Assembly (NCBI GenBank): GCA_030680745.1 | Contig: JAUXUR010000059.1 | Span: 1 to 64,000, forward strand | Direction of reading: 5' to 3' | Length of the DNA stretch: 64,000 nt | Source: Alphaproteobacteria bacterium | GTDB taxonomy: Bacteria > Pseudomonadota > Alphaproteobacteria > JAUXUR01 | Shown: in pieces, positions 8,577 through 16,945 of the stretch | How positions within the stretch are numbered: position 1 is the stretch's first letter | Layout: each line of letters starts with the position of its first letter | Notes under the pieces: generated by a model | Told to the model about the DNA's origin: nothing | Seen by the model: the letters and a program-made list of their open reading frames with translations, nothing else | Database searches by the model: none | Program-made: the position numbers and the translations under genes

Positions 8577-9761
8577 ATGAAAAAAAGTGGTTTGCTAATA
8601 CGGGCAGCTATACCTGTATTCGCCCTCTTGGGAGTTCTAGCGCCTAAGTCAGAAGTTCAAGCTTATGATGCAGGCAGGAGAGTATTTAAATGGGTTGATG
8701 TTCAAACAGACGTGAATGTTGGCTATAGAAACGATCAGTTGAAGTTTGAAAATAGAGCAACATCGATTTGGACAGATGTGTTCACTGACAATCTTTATGG
8801 AACGGGTCCGCATTCAGCTATTGGTGAATTTGAACAACCTTTTGTTTCGCAAGAGTTTATTAGATCAAGACAGGATCTTATTCAAGCGCGCACTAAAACA
8901 ACGATTTCAGCTGTTGATGGTGCTTTAACAAATTCCTTTCTCGAAATGATGGCTGATATTGCATTTCCTGTAAGTGAGCATAAAGTTTATCATGGTCATG
9001 GTATCGAAGATGGCAATGGTAGCGAGTTTAACAATCGTAGACCAAGATTTAAATTTGATAATGATAACAATCATCATCATGGTAATGGCCACCATCATGG
9101 CGATCACCATAACGGAAAAAATGACATAAGTGGTAATGCTCGTGCATTTGATGCGCATGTTATTGTTGGGTATGATATTGCTAAACTTAAAAACCCGTGG
9201 AAAGACTTTGCTTTCAAGCCTTTTGCTGGTTATTATTGGATGCGTCAAAAAACATCTAAAAATAACATTCGTGGATTTCACAGGCCAGACGTTCGTCCCG
9301 GCGATGTACCTGGATCTGTGATAAGCTCTATTGGTAACAATGTACCAGAAAGCTACCTTTTACAAGGATTTCCATCACGTGCAACTGTTGAAACTTCAGC
9401 AAAATGGCATGGATGGTTTGGTGGATTTATCGCTGAATCAACTTGGGGCGATCACACATTATGGGTAAGACCTGAATATCGCGGTGTACATACATCACGC
9501 TTCTGGACACAAACACGTATCCATAATGTTACATCAAAAAATCATGTTAAATCAAAACGTGGTAAAAATGGATATGGTTATAATCTAGGTGGTGGTTATA
9601 AATATCGCATCGATCCAGATTGGACATTACATTTAGATGGTGCATGGACAACAATGATCTCTAAAAAACCACGCCATAAAGAACTTAGAAAAATTAATAG
9701 AACAAACAAAGCAACTTTGCGCTCATATAACTTTAACTTGGGTGTAGGCTTTAACTACTAA
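8577..9761 (+). CDS. Secreted, probably outer-membrane beta-barrel protein with a His-rich loop
   Basis: I chose the ATG at 8577, not one 54 bp upstream, because it has a GGAG ribosome site and starts directly with a signal peptide (MKKSGLLIRAAIPVFALLGV, cut near VQA). The protein has 394 residues. The mature part is rich in alternating aromatic/polar strands and ends in YNFNLGVGFNY, with a C-terminal aromatic residue as in outer-membrane barrels. Residues 166-178 form a histidine cluster (HHHGNGHHHGDHH), likely an exposed metal-binding loop. No family recognised. A terminator follows. Confidence 0.75.
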   Translation: MKKSGLLIRAAIPVFALLGVLAPKSEVQAYDAGRRVFKWVDVQTDVNVGYRNDQLKFENRATSIWTDVFTDNLYGTGPHSAIGEFEQPFVSQEFIRSRQDLIQARTKTTISAVDGALTNSFLEMMADIAFPVSEHKVYHGHGIEDGNGSEFNNRRPRFKFDNDNNHHHGNGHHHGDHHNGKNDISGNARAFDAHVIVGYDIAKLKNPWKDFAFKPFAGYYWMRQKTSKNNIRGFHRPDVRPGDVPGSVISSIGNNVPESYLLQGFPSRATVETSAKWHGWFGGFIAESTWGDHTLWVRPEYRGVHTSRFWTQTRIHNVTSKNHVKSKRGKNGYGYNLGGGYKYRIDPDWTLHLDGAWTTMISKKPRHKELRKINRTNKATLRSYNFNLGVGFNY

Positions 9762-9797
9762 GATAATTTAACGAGAAATCGTTAAAATAATCTAAAC

Positions 9798-9829
9798 TGA
9801 AAAGGGGCTCTTTTGGGTCCCTTTTTTTA
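9798..9829 (+). terminator. Rho-independent terminator
   Basis: GAAAAGGGGCTC, a short loop, GGGTCCC and then seven T residues. It lies 37 bp after the barrel protein gene. Confidence 0.75.
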
Positions 9830-9837
9830 TAGTACAA

Positions 9838-9980
9838 GCGCAAAACCATGGGGCTTACCCCGTGGATGAAGAAGTCCCTCTATTTTTCAAGAGGATTTAA
9901 GATGTTTCTGCTTTTCAAATAGAGGGCAAGCTTGCTTGTAACAGACTGATACCACGGGGCTTGCCCCGTGGAGTTTCACT
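9838..9980. repeat. Repeat family E (paired CCATGGGGC/CCACGGGGC hairpins)
   Basis: Two near-identical small palindromes, ACCATGGGGCTTACCCCGTGG at its left end and ACCACGGGGCTTGCCCCGTGG at its right end, bracket an inner inverted pair CCCTCTATTTTTCAAGAGG / CAAATAGAGGG. No other complete copy was seen in the window. Confidence 0.65.
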
Positions 9981-10384
9981 ATTATAAAAAGATAACTTAG
10001 TTTAAAATTGAATTTAAAATTAAAACTGCCCATTTGATATTTTGGTGGTTTTGATTTAGGTCAAGTGAAGAAATGAAGTGTAGTCTTTAACAATCTACCG
10101 TACAATTTTTGACAAATTAACGCTTTTTGCATTAATAAGAGTAACAGTAAATAAAGACAAGCATTTTACTCTTGCAAGATTTATGCTGAAATTCTTTTTT
10201 AATAAATAAATTAGAACGAATTGATTGAAACAGATAGAAATAAAAACAAAGAGTCTCGATCGAGTCACCTTAGGTTCATACCATAAGTGACTCAATTCGA
10301 AAAGCTATGTTTTTTATAAGGTTAACATTAACTTTTTGGTATTAAGTGAAGTAAAATTGTATTTGCTCATACTACTTAGGGCGT
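9981..10384. other. Gene-free stretch
   Basis: AT-rich. It holds CAATCTACCGTACA at about 10091, resembling the ends of the palindromic element at 59420-59571. A 66-codon frame on the minus strand here has no ribosome site and no recognisable composition, so it is not called. Confidence 0.5.
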
Positions 10385-12181
10385 TTAAGAAATTTCTTCC
10401 AATTGATCAATATAACGCTCGATCACAGACAAGCCTTTTTTCCAGAAGTTTTTATCACTTGCATCAAGGTCAAAAGGCGCTAAGGCTTCTTTATGATGAT
10501 GAATACCACCAGAGGATAAAAGTTCCATATATTTTTCAACAAAACCATCTGGTTTGTTTAAATACGTGTCATAAAGCGAATTGACTAAGCAATCACCGAA
10601 CGCATAAGCATACACATAAAATGGTGTATGGATGAAATGCGGAATATAGGACCAGAAAACATGATATTCTGGATCAAAATCAAATGAATCGCCAAGGCTT
10701 TCATGTTGTTTTTCCATCCATATTTTACCTAAATCTTCGACTGTTAATTCAGATGTTTTGCGTTTTTCATGCACTGTTTTTTCAAAGTCACAAAAGGCGA
10801 TTTGACGTATAACGGTATTCAGCATGTCCTCAATTTTAGACGCTAAAAGAAGTTTTTTAGATTCTTTGTCTTTTGTATTATCTAAAAGTGATTGGAAAGT
10901 GAGCATTTCACCAAAAACAGATGCCGTTTCGGCAAGTGTTAATGTTGTTTGGGATAAAAGCGGTCCTTGATTGCTTGCTAATACCTGGTGAATACCATGC
11001 CCTAATTCATGGGCAAGGGTCATAATATCGCGTGTTTTACCTTGGAAATTCATAAGGATAAACGGATGGGCTTTAGGCACCATGGGATGTGAAAAAGCAC
11101 CAGCATCTTTGCCGGATCTAACTTTGGCATCAATCCAATTTTTGTCAAAAAACTCTTTGGCGATATGTGCTAATTTTGGTGAAAAAGATTCATACGCCTT
11201 AAGAACGATGTCGCGTGCTTCATCCCAAGAATACGTATTATCCGCATTTTCTTGTAAAGGTGCGTTGCGATCCCAATACGATAATTTAGGTAAACCCAAC
11301 CATTTAGCTTTTATTTTGAAATAACGGTGGGATAATTTAGGATAATAATCTTTAACCGATTCCATGAGTGTGGTTACAACTTGATCATCGACATAATTGC
11401 TTAAATTACGTGAGGACATAGGATGTGCGTAGCTACGTTTTTTATCCTCAATGTCTTTGTCTTTGCACAACGTATTGTAAATATGGGCAAGAAGTTTGCT
11501 GTTTTTAGACAATGTTTTTGCAACGGAATGAGCTGCTTCTTCGCGATGCTGACGATTATTATCGCTTAAATATGAAAAAATTTCAGCTGAGGTTAAATCT
11601 TTGCCTTGATAAGGGAAACGTAATCCTGCCATTGTTTCATTGAAAAGACGAATCCATGCATTATGGCTTGTAATTGATTTATCAAGCGCATATTGCTCAA
11701 GATCATCGCTTAATTGATGCGGTTTGAAAATGCGTATATCGCGTAAAAAAGGTGCATATTTCGATAAAGCAGGATCTTTTTTTTGCGTTGAAAGAGTTGC
11801 ATCATCAATTTTATTTAGTTCAAGCGTGAAAAATAATAGATGACCTACAATTTCAGTATATTTTTCTTGAACAGATTGATAAAACTGACCAATTTTAGGA
11901 TCATCCATGCCTATAGCATGATGTAATTGCGCAAAACAAATGATCAGGTCAAGGTCTTCATAAATTTTTTCATAAATTTCAACGGCTTTTCCAAGATCAG
12001 CACCTGGTAGGGAGCTCAATTTACCTTGATAAGATTGTTGGAATTTTTTGGCGCGATCTTGAATTTGATCAAGATCTTGATTTATCTGGGGATCATTAAT
12101 GGATTTATAAAATTCACTTAAATCCCATTGAGGTAATAGGCCTAAATCTTCTTTTTCTTTTTTTAACTGACTTTGTTGCAT
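10385..12181 (-). CDS. pepF: M3-family oligoendopeptidase (PepF-like)
   Basis: A zinc metallopeptidase of 598 residues that cleaves short peptides in the cytoplasm. The zinc motif is H391-E392-LG-H395 (LAHELGHGIH), with the third ligand E418 in LAETASVFGEML, as in the M3 family. The C-terminal part has the family motif YVYAYAFGDCL. Length fits the pepF/M3 branch. Its start overlaps the end of the upstream epimerase gene by 19 bp, so the two are translationally linked, although a functional link is not obvious. Together with two peptide-binding proteins in the window, it fits a cell that uses imported peptides. Confidence 0.93.
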   Translation of the reverse strand: MQQSQLKKEKEDLGLLPQWDLSEFYKSINDPQINQDLDQIQDRAKKFQQSYQGKLSSLPGADLGKAVEIYEKIYEDLDLIICFAQLHHAIGMDDPKIGQFYQSVQEKYTEIVGHLLFFTLELNKIDDATLSTQKKDPALSKYAPFLRDIRIFKPHQLSDDLEQYALDKSITSHNAWIRLFNETMAGLRFPYQGKDLTSAEIFSYLSDNNRQHREEAAHSVAKTLSKNSKLLAHIYNTLCKDKDIEDKKRSYAHPMSSRNLSNYVDDQVVTTLMESVKDYYPKLSHRYFKIKAKWLGLPKLSYWDRNAPLQENADNTYSWDEARDIVLKAYESFSPKLAHIAKEFFDKNWIDAKVRSGKDAGAFSHPMVPKAHPFILMNFQGKTRDIMTLAHELGHGIHQVLASNQGPLLSQTTLTLAETASVFGEMLTFQSLLDNTKDKESKKLLLASKIEDMLNTVIRQIAFCDFEKTVHEKRKTSELTVEDLGKIWMEKQHESLGDSFDFDPEYHVFWSYIPHFIHTPFYVYAYAFGDCLVNSLYDTYLNKPDGFVEKYMELLSSGGIHHHKEALAPFDLDASDKNFWKKGLSVIERYIDQLEEIS

Positions 12182-13167
12182 TTTAATGTCACTCCCACTT
12201 TGTGATAATCCTTAAACCATTCAATGAATTTTGGTATGCCTTCATAAATAGTTGTTTTTGGTTTGAAGTCAAAAACTTCAATGCTTTCTTTGATGTCAGC
12301 AAAAGTTTCTTTAACATCGCCTGGCTGAATCGGATGAAGTTCGGTCATTGCTTTTTTGCCTAAAGCTTTTTCAATTTCATGAATAAAATCTGTTAATTGT
12401 TCAGATCGATGATTACCTAAATTGAATACGCGATGAGGAATAGGTAAATCAATAGGTGGTTTTTCATAACAGGCCAAAATGCCTGCTACGATATCATCGA
12501 CATAGGTAAAGTCACGTTTCATATCACCATGATTGAATATCTTGATGGGTTTTCCATCTATTATATTTTGAGCGAAAATATAGGCCGCCATATCGGGGCG
12601 TCCCCAAGGTCCATAAACGGTGAAGAAGCGTAAACCTGTTAAAGGAAGTTTATAAAGATAGGCATATGAATGACTCAGAAGTTCGCCTGCTTTTTTGCTT
12701 GCGCCGTAAGGGGCCAAAGGGCTATCGGTTTGGTCGTCGATACTAAAGGGAAGTTTTGTATTGGCGCCATAAACAGAAGATGAGCTTGCGTAAACAAAAT
12801 GTTTTAAATGCTTTAGTTTTTTAGCGCCTTCCATAAGCGCAACTTGCCCCGTAATATTGACGCGCACATAATCGTGCGGGTGAGTAAGTGAATGTCTAAC
12901 GCCTGCTTGAGCACCTAGATGAATAATGCCAGTGATTTCTGGGTATTTTTCTATAAAATCAAATACTTTTTGTTGATCAGAAAAATCCATTTTTTCAAAA
13001 ATAAAATTAGGATATTGCTTTAAAATGAGGAGTCTGGCTTCCTTCAGTTTTGGATCATAATAATGATTTAAATTATCTATACCGATAATTTTTTGGCCTT
13101 TTTGAAGTAATGCTAGGGTTGTATGTAAGCCTATAAAACCAGCACAGCCTGTAACGAGAATTGTCAT
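12163..13167 (-). CDS. NAD-dependent nucleotide-sugar epimerase (UDP-glucuronate 4-epimerase-like)
   Basis: A short-chain dehydrogenase/epimerase of 334 residues. I place the start at the ATG at 13167, with GAAGG just upstream, not at a GTG four codons earlier. The NAD-binding motif GCAGFIG is at 7-13, and the catalytic YGASK lies in APYGASKKAGELLSHSYA. The segment GIDNLNHYYDPKLKEARL after the first beta strands is characteristic of UDP-glucuronate 4-epimerases, which supply galacturonate for surface polysaccharide. The 3' end overlaps pepF. Substrate is inferred from similarity. The gene may serve the same surface glycan as the glycosyltransferase/asparagine synthase pair at 33.3-36.3 kb. 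Confidence 0.9.
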   Translation of the reverse strand: MTILVTGCAGFIGLHTTLALLQKGQKIIGIDNLNHYYDPKLKEARLLILKQYPNFIFEKMDFSDQQKVFDFIEKYPEITGIIHLGAQAGVRHSLTHPHDYVRVNITGQVALMEGAKKLKHLKHFVYASSSSVYGANTKLPFSIDDQTDSPLAPYGASKKAGELLSHSYAYLYKLPLTGLRFFTVYGPWGRPDMAAYIFAQNIIDGKPIKIFNHGDMKRDFTYVDDIVAGILACYEKPPIDLPIPHRVFNLGNHRSEQLTDFIHEIEKALGKKAMTELHPIQPGDVKETFADIKESIEVFDFKPKTTIYEGIPKFIEWFKDYHKVGVTLKCNKVS

Positions 13168-13331
13168 AATCACCTTCACAATAGATTATTAGAATGTAAA
13201 CGAAAAAAGCGTAAAGCCCAAGTGGTTTTTGATGCCATGTTTTAAGTATTTACAATTTTAGAGAAATCTTTAGATTATAATTTTTGCTCCTTATGTTTTT
13301 AAGTGCCTAAATAACGTTGGATATTTTTTGA

Positions 13332-13856
13332 ATGTATATTCACTTTGACTCCCTTTCTGAAAAGCATTTTTCTCTTATTTTGGAATGGTTTAATTTTCCT
13401 CATGTTCAAAAGTTTTATTCTTTAAGATCATGGACTTATGAAGAAGTCGAACTAAAAATGCGTCCTTATATTACAGACGAAAAAAAGGTTTCTGCTTTTA
13501 TTGCTTATATTGATGGTACACCTATGGCTTCTGTTCAAAAATGTAAAATTTTAGACCATCCTTGGCCTGATATGGAATTATCAGATGAAATTATATCGAA
13601 AGCTGCAGGGATTGATTTTTTTATTGGTCCATCAATATTTCTTCGAAAGGGTTTAGGATCAAAAATTATTCATCAATTTCTGAGTCAAGAAATTTGGCCT
13701 TTTTTTGATTATTGTATTGTTGATCCAGATGTAAGAAATGTCGCATCATGCAAGTTTTTTAATAAACTAGGCTTCAGAATGGATAAGATAATTCAAACGA
13801 AAGATGCTTTGGGTGAAGATGTTGAATTGAATTTGATGATATTAAAAAAAAGTTAA
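13332..13856 (+). CDS. GNAT-family N-acetyltransferase
   Basis: A cytoplasmic acyl-CoA-dependent acetyltransferase of 174 residues. The acetyl-CoA site is seen in FLRKGLGSKIIHQFL (about 100-114). The late strand and helix DPDVRNVASCKFFNKLGFR (about 135-153) is typical of GNAT proteins. The layout, including HFSLILEWFNFPHVQKFY at the start, resembles the AAC(6')-Ib / RimJ-like branch, but resistance cannot be assumed. The ribosome site is weak (TTGGA). A family A repeat begins 5 bp after the stop. Confidence 0.85.
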   Translation: MYIHFDSLSEKHFSLILEWFNFPHVQKFYSLRSWTYEEVELKMRPYITDEKKVSAFIAYIDGTPMASVQKCKILDHPWPDMELSDEIISKAAGIDFFIGPSIFLRKGLGSKIIHQFLSQEIWPFFDYCIVDPDVRNVASCKFFNKLGFRMDKIIQTKDALGEDVELNLMILKKS

Positions 13857-13860
13857 TATA

Positions 13861-14024
13861 TATACCCAAATAATCTGAAACTACCGTTTTTAGCCGATGA
13901 CCTTTGGTCGCTTTTTGAAGCAAAAATTTCTAAGGTAAAACAATTATCTGTCGAAATTTTAGACATCAAAAATCACCTCAAATCTCATGCCTAAAAATCG
14001 GCATTTCCAAATCATTTGGGTATA
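13861..14024 (+). repeat. Palindromic repeat family A, copy 3
   Basis: Full-length copy with the TATACCC...GGGTATA ends, directly after the GNAT gene and abutting the terminator at 14025. Flanking TATA on both sides may reflect a TA target site. Confidence 0.9.
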
Positions 14025-14055
14025 TAATAAAACGGGATTTGGTTCCCGTTTTATT
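14025..14055. terminator. Bidirectional hairpin terminator
   Basis: TAATAAAACGGGA and TCCCGTTTTATTA form a perfect 13-bp stem around a 5-base loop, with T-rich flanks on both strands. It serves the small minus-strand gene to its right and possibly the GNAT gene. Confidence 0.85.
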
Positions 14056-14069
14056 ATAGCAATAATTAG

Positions 14070-14309
14070 TTATTTCTTTTTAGTTGCGCTTGATGCATTT
14101 GATCCGCTTGTTGAACCGGATTTTGTGCCGCTTGTTTTAGCTGCTTGTGTTTGATTTTGAGCATTTTTAGCGTTTTGTGGATTTACGTTATTGCTCGCAT
14201 TCTTGCTATTGTGTGCTTGATTTTGTCCAGCGCCCGAATTTTGATTTGGGCCTGATTGTGAACGTGCTGAAGAAGATGCTCTGTCAGCTGCTCTAACTAA
14301 TTTGGTCAT
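14070..14309 (-). CDS. Small disordered Asn/Ser/Gln-rich protein
   Basis: A protein of 79 residues beginning MTKLVRAADRASSSARSQSG. The ATG at 14309 has a perfect GGAGG site 6 bases upstream; an in-frame TTG four codons earlier would overlap that site. Nearly all residues are N, S, Q, A, G, T and K, without hydrophobic stretches, so it should be soluble and unstructured. The tail ends in KKK. No family recognised. A strong ribosome site and dedicated terminator argue for a real, perhaps highly expressed gene. Possible roles include nucleic-acid binding or stress protection, but nothing in the sequence proves either. Confidence 0.7.
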   Translation of the reverse strand: MTKLVRAADRASSSARSQSGPNQNSGAGQNQAHNSKNASNNVNPQNAKNAQNQTQAAKTSGTKSGSTSGSNASSATKKK

Positions 14310-14470
14310 CGTTACCTCCAAAAAGATTATTTCTTACAATATAGTATAGATTTCAGGTTATTTAACGTCAATAGAGTTCGCAACATTGTAATATTGTTAC
14401 TTGTTTAAATGATATCAATTGGTTGTAAGTAATTAGATAAAATTTTAAATATTAATCTTTATTGAGAAAT

Positions 14471-14546
14471 TGGTGCCGAAGAAGGGATTCGAACCCCCGA
14501 CCCACGCATTACGAATGCGTTGCTCTACCAGCTGAGCTACATCGGC
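14471..14546 (-). tRNA. tRNA-Thr (anticodon CGT)
   Basis: A 76-nt cloverleaf read on the minus strand. It starts GCCGATGTAGCTCAGCTGG and has the anticodon stem-loop ACGCA-TTCGTAA-TGCGT with anticodon CGT. The T-arm is GGGGGTTCGAATCCC and the encoded 3' end is GGCACCA. There is one U-U mismatch in the acceptor stem. Confidence 0.97.
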
Positions 14547-14573
14547 AAAATTTGAAGACCCATCAGACTTTTT

Positions 14574-14698
14574 TCGAAACTCTACTACTGTAGACGATTG
14601 ATGCGTCGCTTCGGTACTCAGATCCTCATGTATGAAGAATACACTGTGGTCTTCCGTGCCGAATCTTCTATCACTCGCCACACATTAGCGAGTTTCGA
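14574..14698 (+). repeat. Palindromic repeat family B, copy 1
   Basis: About 125 bp bounded by inverted ends TCGAAACTC and GAGTTTCGA, with an inner pair around CTTCCGTGCCGAA / TTCGGTACTCAG. Other copies lie at 61280-61400 (reverse) and 63264-63390 (same orientation). It lies just upstream of tRNA-Thr on the minus strand. Confidence 0.88.
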
Positions 14699-14799
14699 CA
14701 AGAAGTCTATCAAATATACCGAAAAAAACTTGCCAATCAAGAGTGTTTGTTTAAAATGATTGATAAGATTTTCTTATATAACTTTTAGAGAGCGATTAC

Positions 14800-15774
14800 G
14801 TGAAAACAAAAATTTACCCTCAACCGATCGATACTTCTATCACGCCACGTTTTGCATCATTTGCAACTTTTATGCGATTGCCAATTATTGAAGATTTGTC
14901 ACAAGTTGATATTGCTCTTTTGGGTCTTCCTTGGGATGGTGGCACTACCAATCGTCCTGGTGCGCGTCATGGACCTCGTCAAATTCGTGAAATGTCAAGC
15001 TTTATCCGTAAAATGCACCATGTGAGTAAGATCCCACCATTTTTAATTGCACGTGTTGGTGATTGCGGTGATGTACCCGTTAATCCAATGGATTCCATGG
15101 ATACGATGATTAAAATTGAAAATTATTATAAAGATCTAAGTCTTGCAAATGTAAAACCATTAACAGCAGGTGGTGATCATTTAATGACGTTACCGATTTT
15201 GCGGGGCATTGCAAAAAGTGGCATTCTTAAGAATGAACCTTTGGGTCTTATTCAATTTGATGCACATTCTGATACGCTTGATATTTTTTTTGGTTCAAAA
15301 TACACCCATGGCACAGGTTTTAGGCGTGCGATTGAAGAAAATTTGTTGGATCCGAAACGTATGGTTCAAATTGGGATTAGGGGCGCTATATATGATGAAG
15401 ATGATTATAAATTTGCCCGCGATGCAGGCGTTAGAATTATTACAATCGAAAAATTCTATGATTTAGGTATTGAAAAAGTCATCGCAATCACGCGCGAAAT
15501 TATTGGAGATAAGCCTGCTTATTTAAGTTTTGATGTTGATGGGTTAGATCCTGTTTATGCACCAGGGACCGGAACACCTGAAATTGGTGGCATGACAAGT
15601 TTTGAAGCACAACGCGTTCTTCGTGGCTTTGAAGGGCTTCATTTTATTGGTGGTGATGTCGTTGAAGTGTCGCCCCCCTTTGATCCAACTGGCAATACAG
15701 CCTTGGTTGCGGCGACTTTGATGTTTGAAATATTATGCCTAATTGCAAAATCGCATGAAATGCGTAAAACTTAG
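14800..15774 (+). CDS. speB: Agmatinase-family ureohydrolase
   Basis: A binuclear manganese hydrolase of 324 residues that releases urea from agmatine or a related guanidino compound. Metal ligands are visible: H127 in GGDH, D154/H156/D158 in FDAHSDT, and D245/D247 in SFDVDGLDP. The glycine-rich APGTGTPEIGG follows. The start is GTG, since the next in-frame ATG (residue 25) would remove conserved N-terminal sequence. Agmatinase gives putrescine, which links to the polyamine importer at 45-49 kb. Guanidinobutyrase activity cannot be excluded. The gene sits before dgcN with a repeat between them. Confidence 0.9.
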   Translation: MKTKIYPQPIDTSITPRFASFATFMRLPIIEDLSQVDIALLGLPWDGGTTNRPGARHGPRQIREMSSFIRKMHHVSKIPPFLIARVGDCGDVPVNPMDSMDTMIKIENYYKDLSLANVKPLTAGGDHLMTLPILRGIAKSGILKNEPLGLIQFDAHSDTLDIFFGSKYTHGTGFRRAIEENLLDPKRMVQIGIRGAIYDEDDYKFARDAGVRIITIEKFYDLGIEKVIAITREIIGDKPAYLSFDVDGLDPVYAPGTGTPEIGGMTSFEAQRVLRGFEGLHFIGGDVVEVSPPFDPTGNTALVAATLMFEILCLIAKSHEMRKT

Positions 15775-15800
15775 GTATTAAGAGAAAACTTGGGGGATTC

Positions 15801-15929
15801 TATACCCATACTATTTCAAAATGTGGGTAGGAAGATGAGTGGTGAAGCACACGGAGTGTACCTTTTGTACATGAGTATGCTGAATCCCGAAATATGACGC
15901 CCTCCACAGTTGGAAAGAGTATGGGTATA
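15801..15929. repeat. Palindromic element abutting the dgcN start
   Basis: About 129 bp with 13-bp inverted ends TATACCCATACTA-type and AGTATGGGTATA. An internal pair GTACCTTTTGTAC is also present. The last base of the right end is the A of the dgcN start codon, so the ribosome-binding region of dgcN (GGAAAGAG) lies inside the element. It resembles family A in its TATACCC tips but not in its core. Confidence 0.8.
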
Positions 15930-16945
15930 TGCAAATTCAAACACCTTATTTATTGTTTTTAGGCGATGTACAAGATTTGTTGTCCGCTAAAACAGCCTTT
16001 GGTATTGCCTATTGGCGGCCTGAAAAATGTATGGGGCAATTGCGCCTTCCTGGTTGCAAAGTTGATCTAAAAATACAAGATTTATCTTTGGAAGAAGCTT
16101 TTCAAAAAGGTGCAAGGACGTTGATCATTGGTGTTGCTAATCGTGGCGGCATTATTAGTCCTAACTGGATCCCCATACTTCAAAAAGCATTAGTTCTTGG
16201 TTATGATCTGGCATCAGGTCTGCATCAGCGCTTAAATGATATTGTTGAATTAAAAGAAACGGCGCAGCTTCATAAAAGATTTTTGTTTGATGTGCGTCAT
16301 CCTAAGGAAGATTTTCAGGTTGCAACAGGTCTTAAAAGAACAGGTAAAAGATTGTTAACAGTTGGAACGGATTGTTCAGTTGGCAAAATGTTCACATCTT
16401 TGGCGCTCGCGCGTGATATGAAAGAAAAAGGTTTTAGTGTCGATTTTAGAGCCACTGGTCAAACAGGTATCTTTATCGCGAGTTCGGGCGTTTCTATTGA
16501 TGCCGTTATTTCTGATTTTGTGGCAGGTGCTACTGAGACATTAAGCCCTAATAACCAAGAAAATCATTGGGATATTATCGAAGGGCAGGGCTCTTTATTC
16601 CACCCATCTTTTGCAGCTGTTACTTTAGGCCTCATTCATGGGTCTCAACCGGATGCGATTATTATGTGTCACGAACCTAATCGTCCACATATGCGCGGTC
16701 TTCCACATTTTATGTTGCCCAGTATTGAAGAATGTATCGATCTGAACTTAAAAGCGGCTCGTCTTACAAATCCAAATGTAGAATGCGTTGGTATTTCCTT
16801 TAATACATCTTTGATGCCTGTATCCGAGCGTATATCTTTTTTAGAAAATATGGAGAATAAATATAATTATCCATGTATAGATCCAACGATTGATACGCTA
16901 CCAATTGTTAATCGATTAAAACAATCTTATAAAGTGGCGTGTTAA
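15929..16945 (+). CDS. dgcN: D-glutamate N-acetyltransferase DgcN (DUF1611 family)
   Basis: A cytoplasmic protein of 338 residues. The N-terminus PYLLFLGDVQDLLSAKTAFG is typical of DgcN, which supports this ATG. A P-loop-like GTDCSVGKMFTSLALARD lies at about 148-165, and the motif EGQGSLFHPSF is near 215. The family acetylates D-glutamate in the DgcN-DgcA route that converts D-Glu to L-Glu. The stop codon overlaps the start of dgcA (TAATG), so both are translated from one message. The role is assigned by family and by this conserved pairing. D-glutamate could come from peptidoglycan turnover. The start lies at the very end of a palindromic repeat. Confidence 0.87.
   Translation: MQIQTPYLLFLGDVQDLLSAKTAFGIAYWRPEKCMGQLRLPGCKVDLKIQDLSLEEAFQKGARTLIIGVANRGGIISPNWIPILQKALVLGYDLASGLHQRLNDIVELKETAQLHKRFLFDVRHPKEDFQVATGLKRTGKRLLTVGTDCSVGKMFTSLALARDMKEKGFSVDFRATGQTGIFIASSGVSIDAVISDFVAGATETLSPNNQENHWDIIEGQGSLFHPSFAAVTLGLIHGSQPDAIIMCHEPNRPHMRGLPHFMLPSIEECIDLNLKAARLTNPNVECVGISFNTSLMPVSERISFLENMENKYNYPCIDPTIDTLPIVNRLKQSYKVAC

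Larger units (their letters stand above)
14310..14799. other. Intergenic stretch holding tRNA-Thr and repeat B1
   Basis: Contains the tRNA (14471-14546) and the family B repeat (14574-14698). Minus-strand frames running through both are artefacts. Confidence 0.8.

Noticed and set aside
10095-10295. 66-codon minus-strand frame
   Set aside because: No ribosome site, no homologous features, and composition like the surrounding AT-rich spacer.
13332-13856. GNAT protein as an aminoglycoside resistance enzyme
   Set aside because: Only general AAC(6')-like layout is visible; substrate residues cannot be judged by eye.
14445-14681. 78-codon minus-strand frame
   Set aside because: It runs through tRNA-Thr and repeat B1; the translation is repeat and tRNA sequence.
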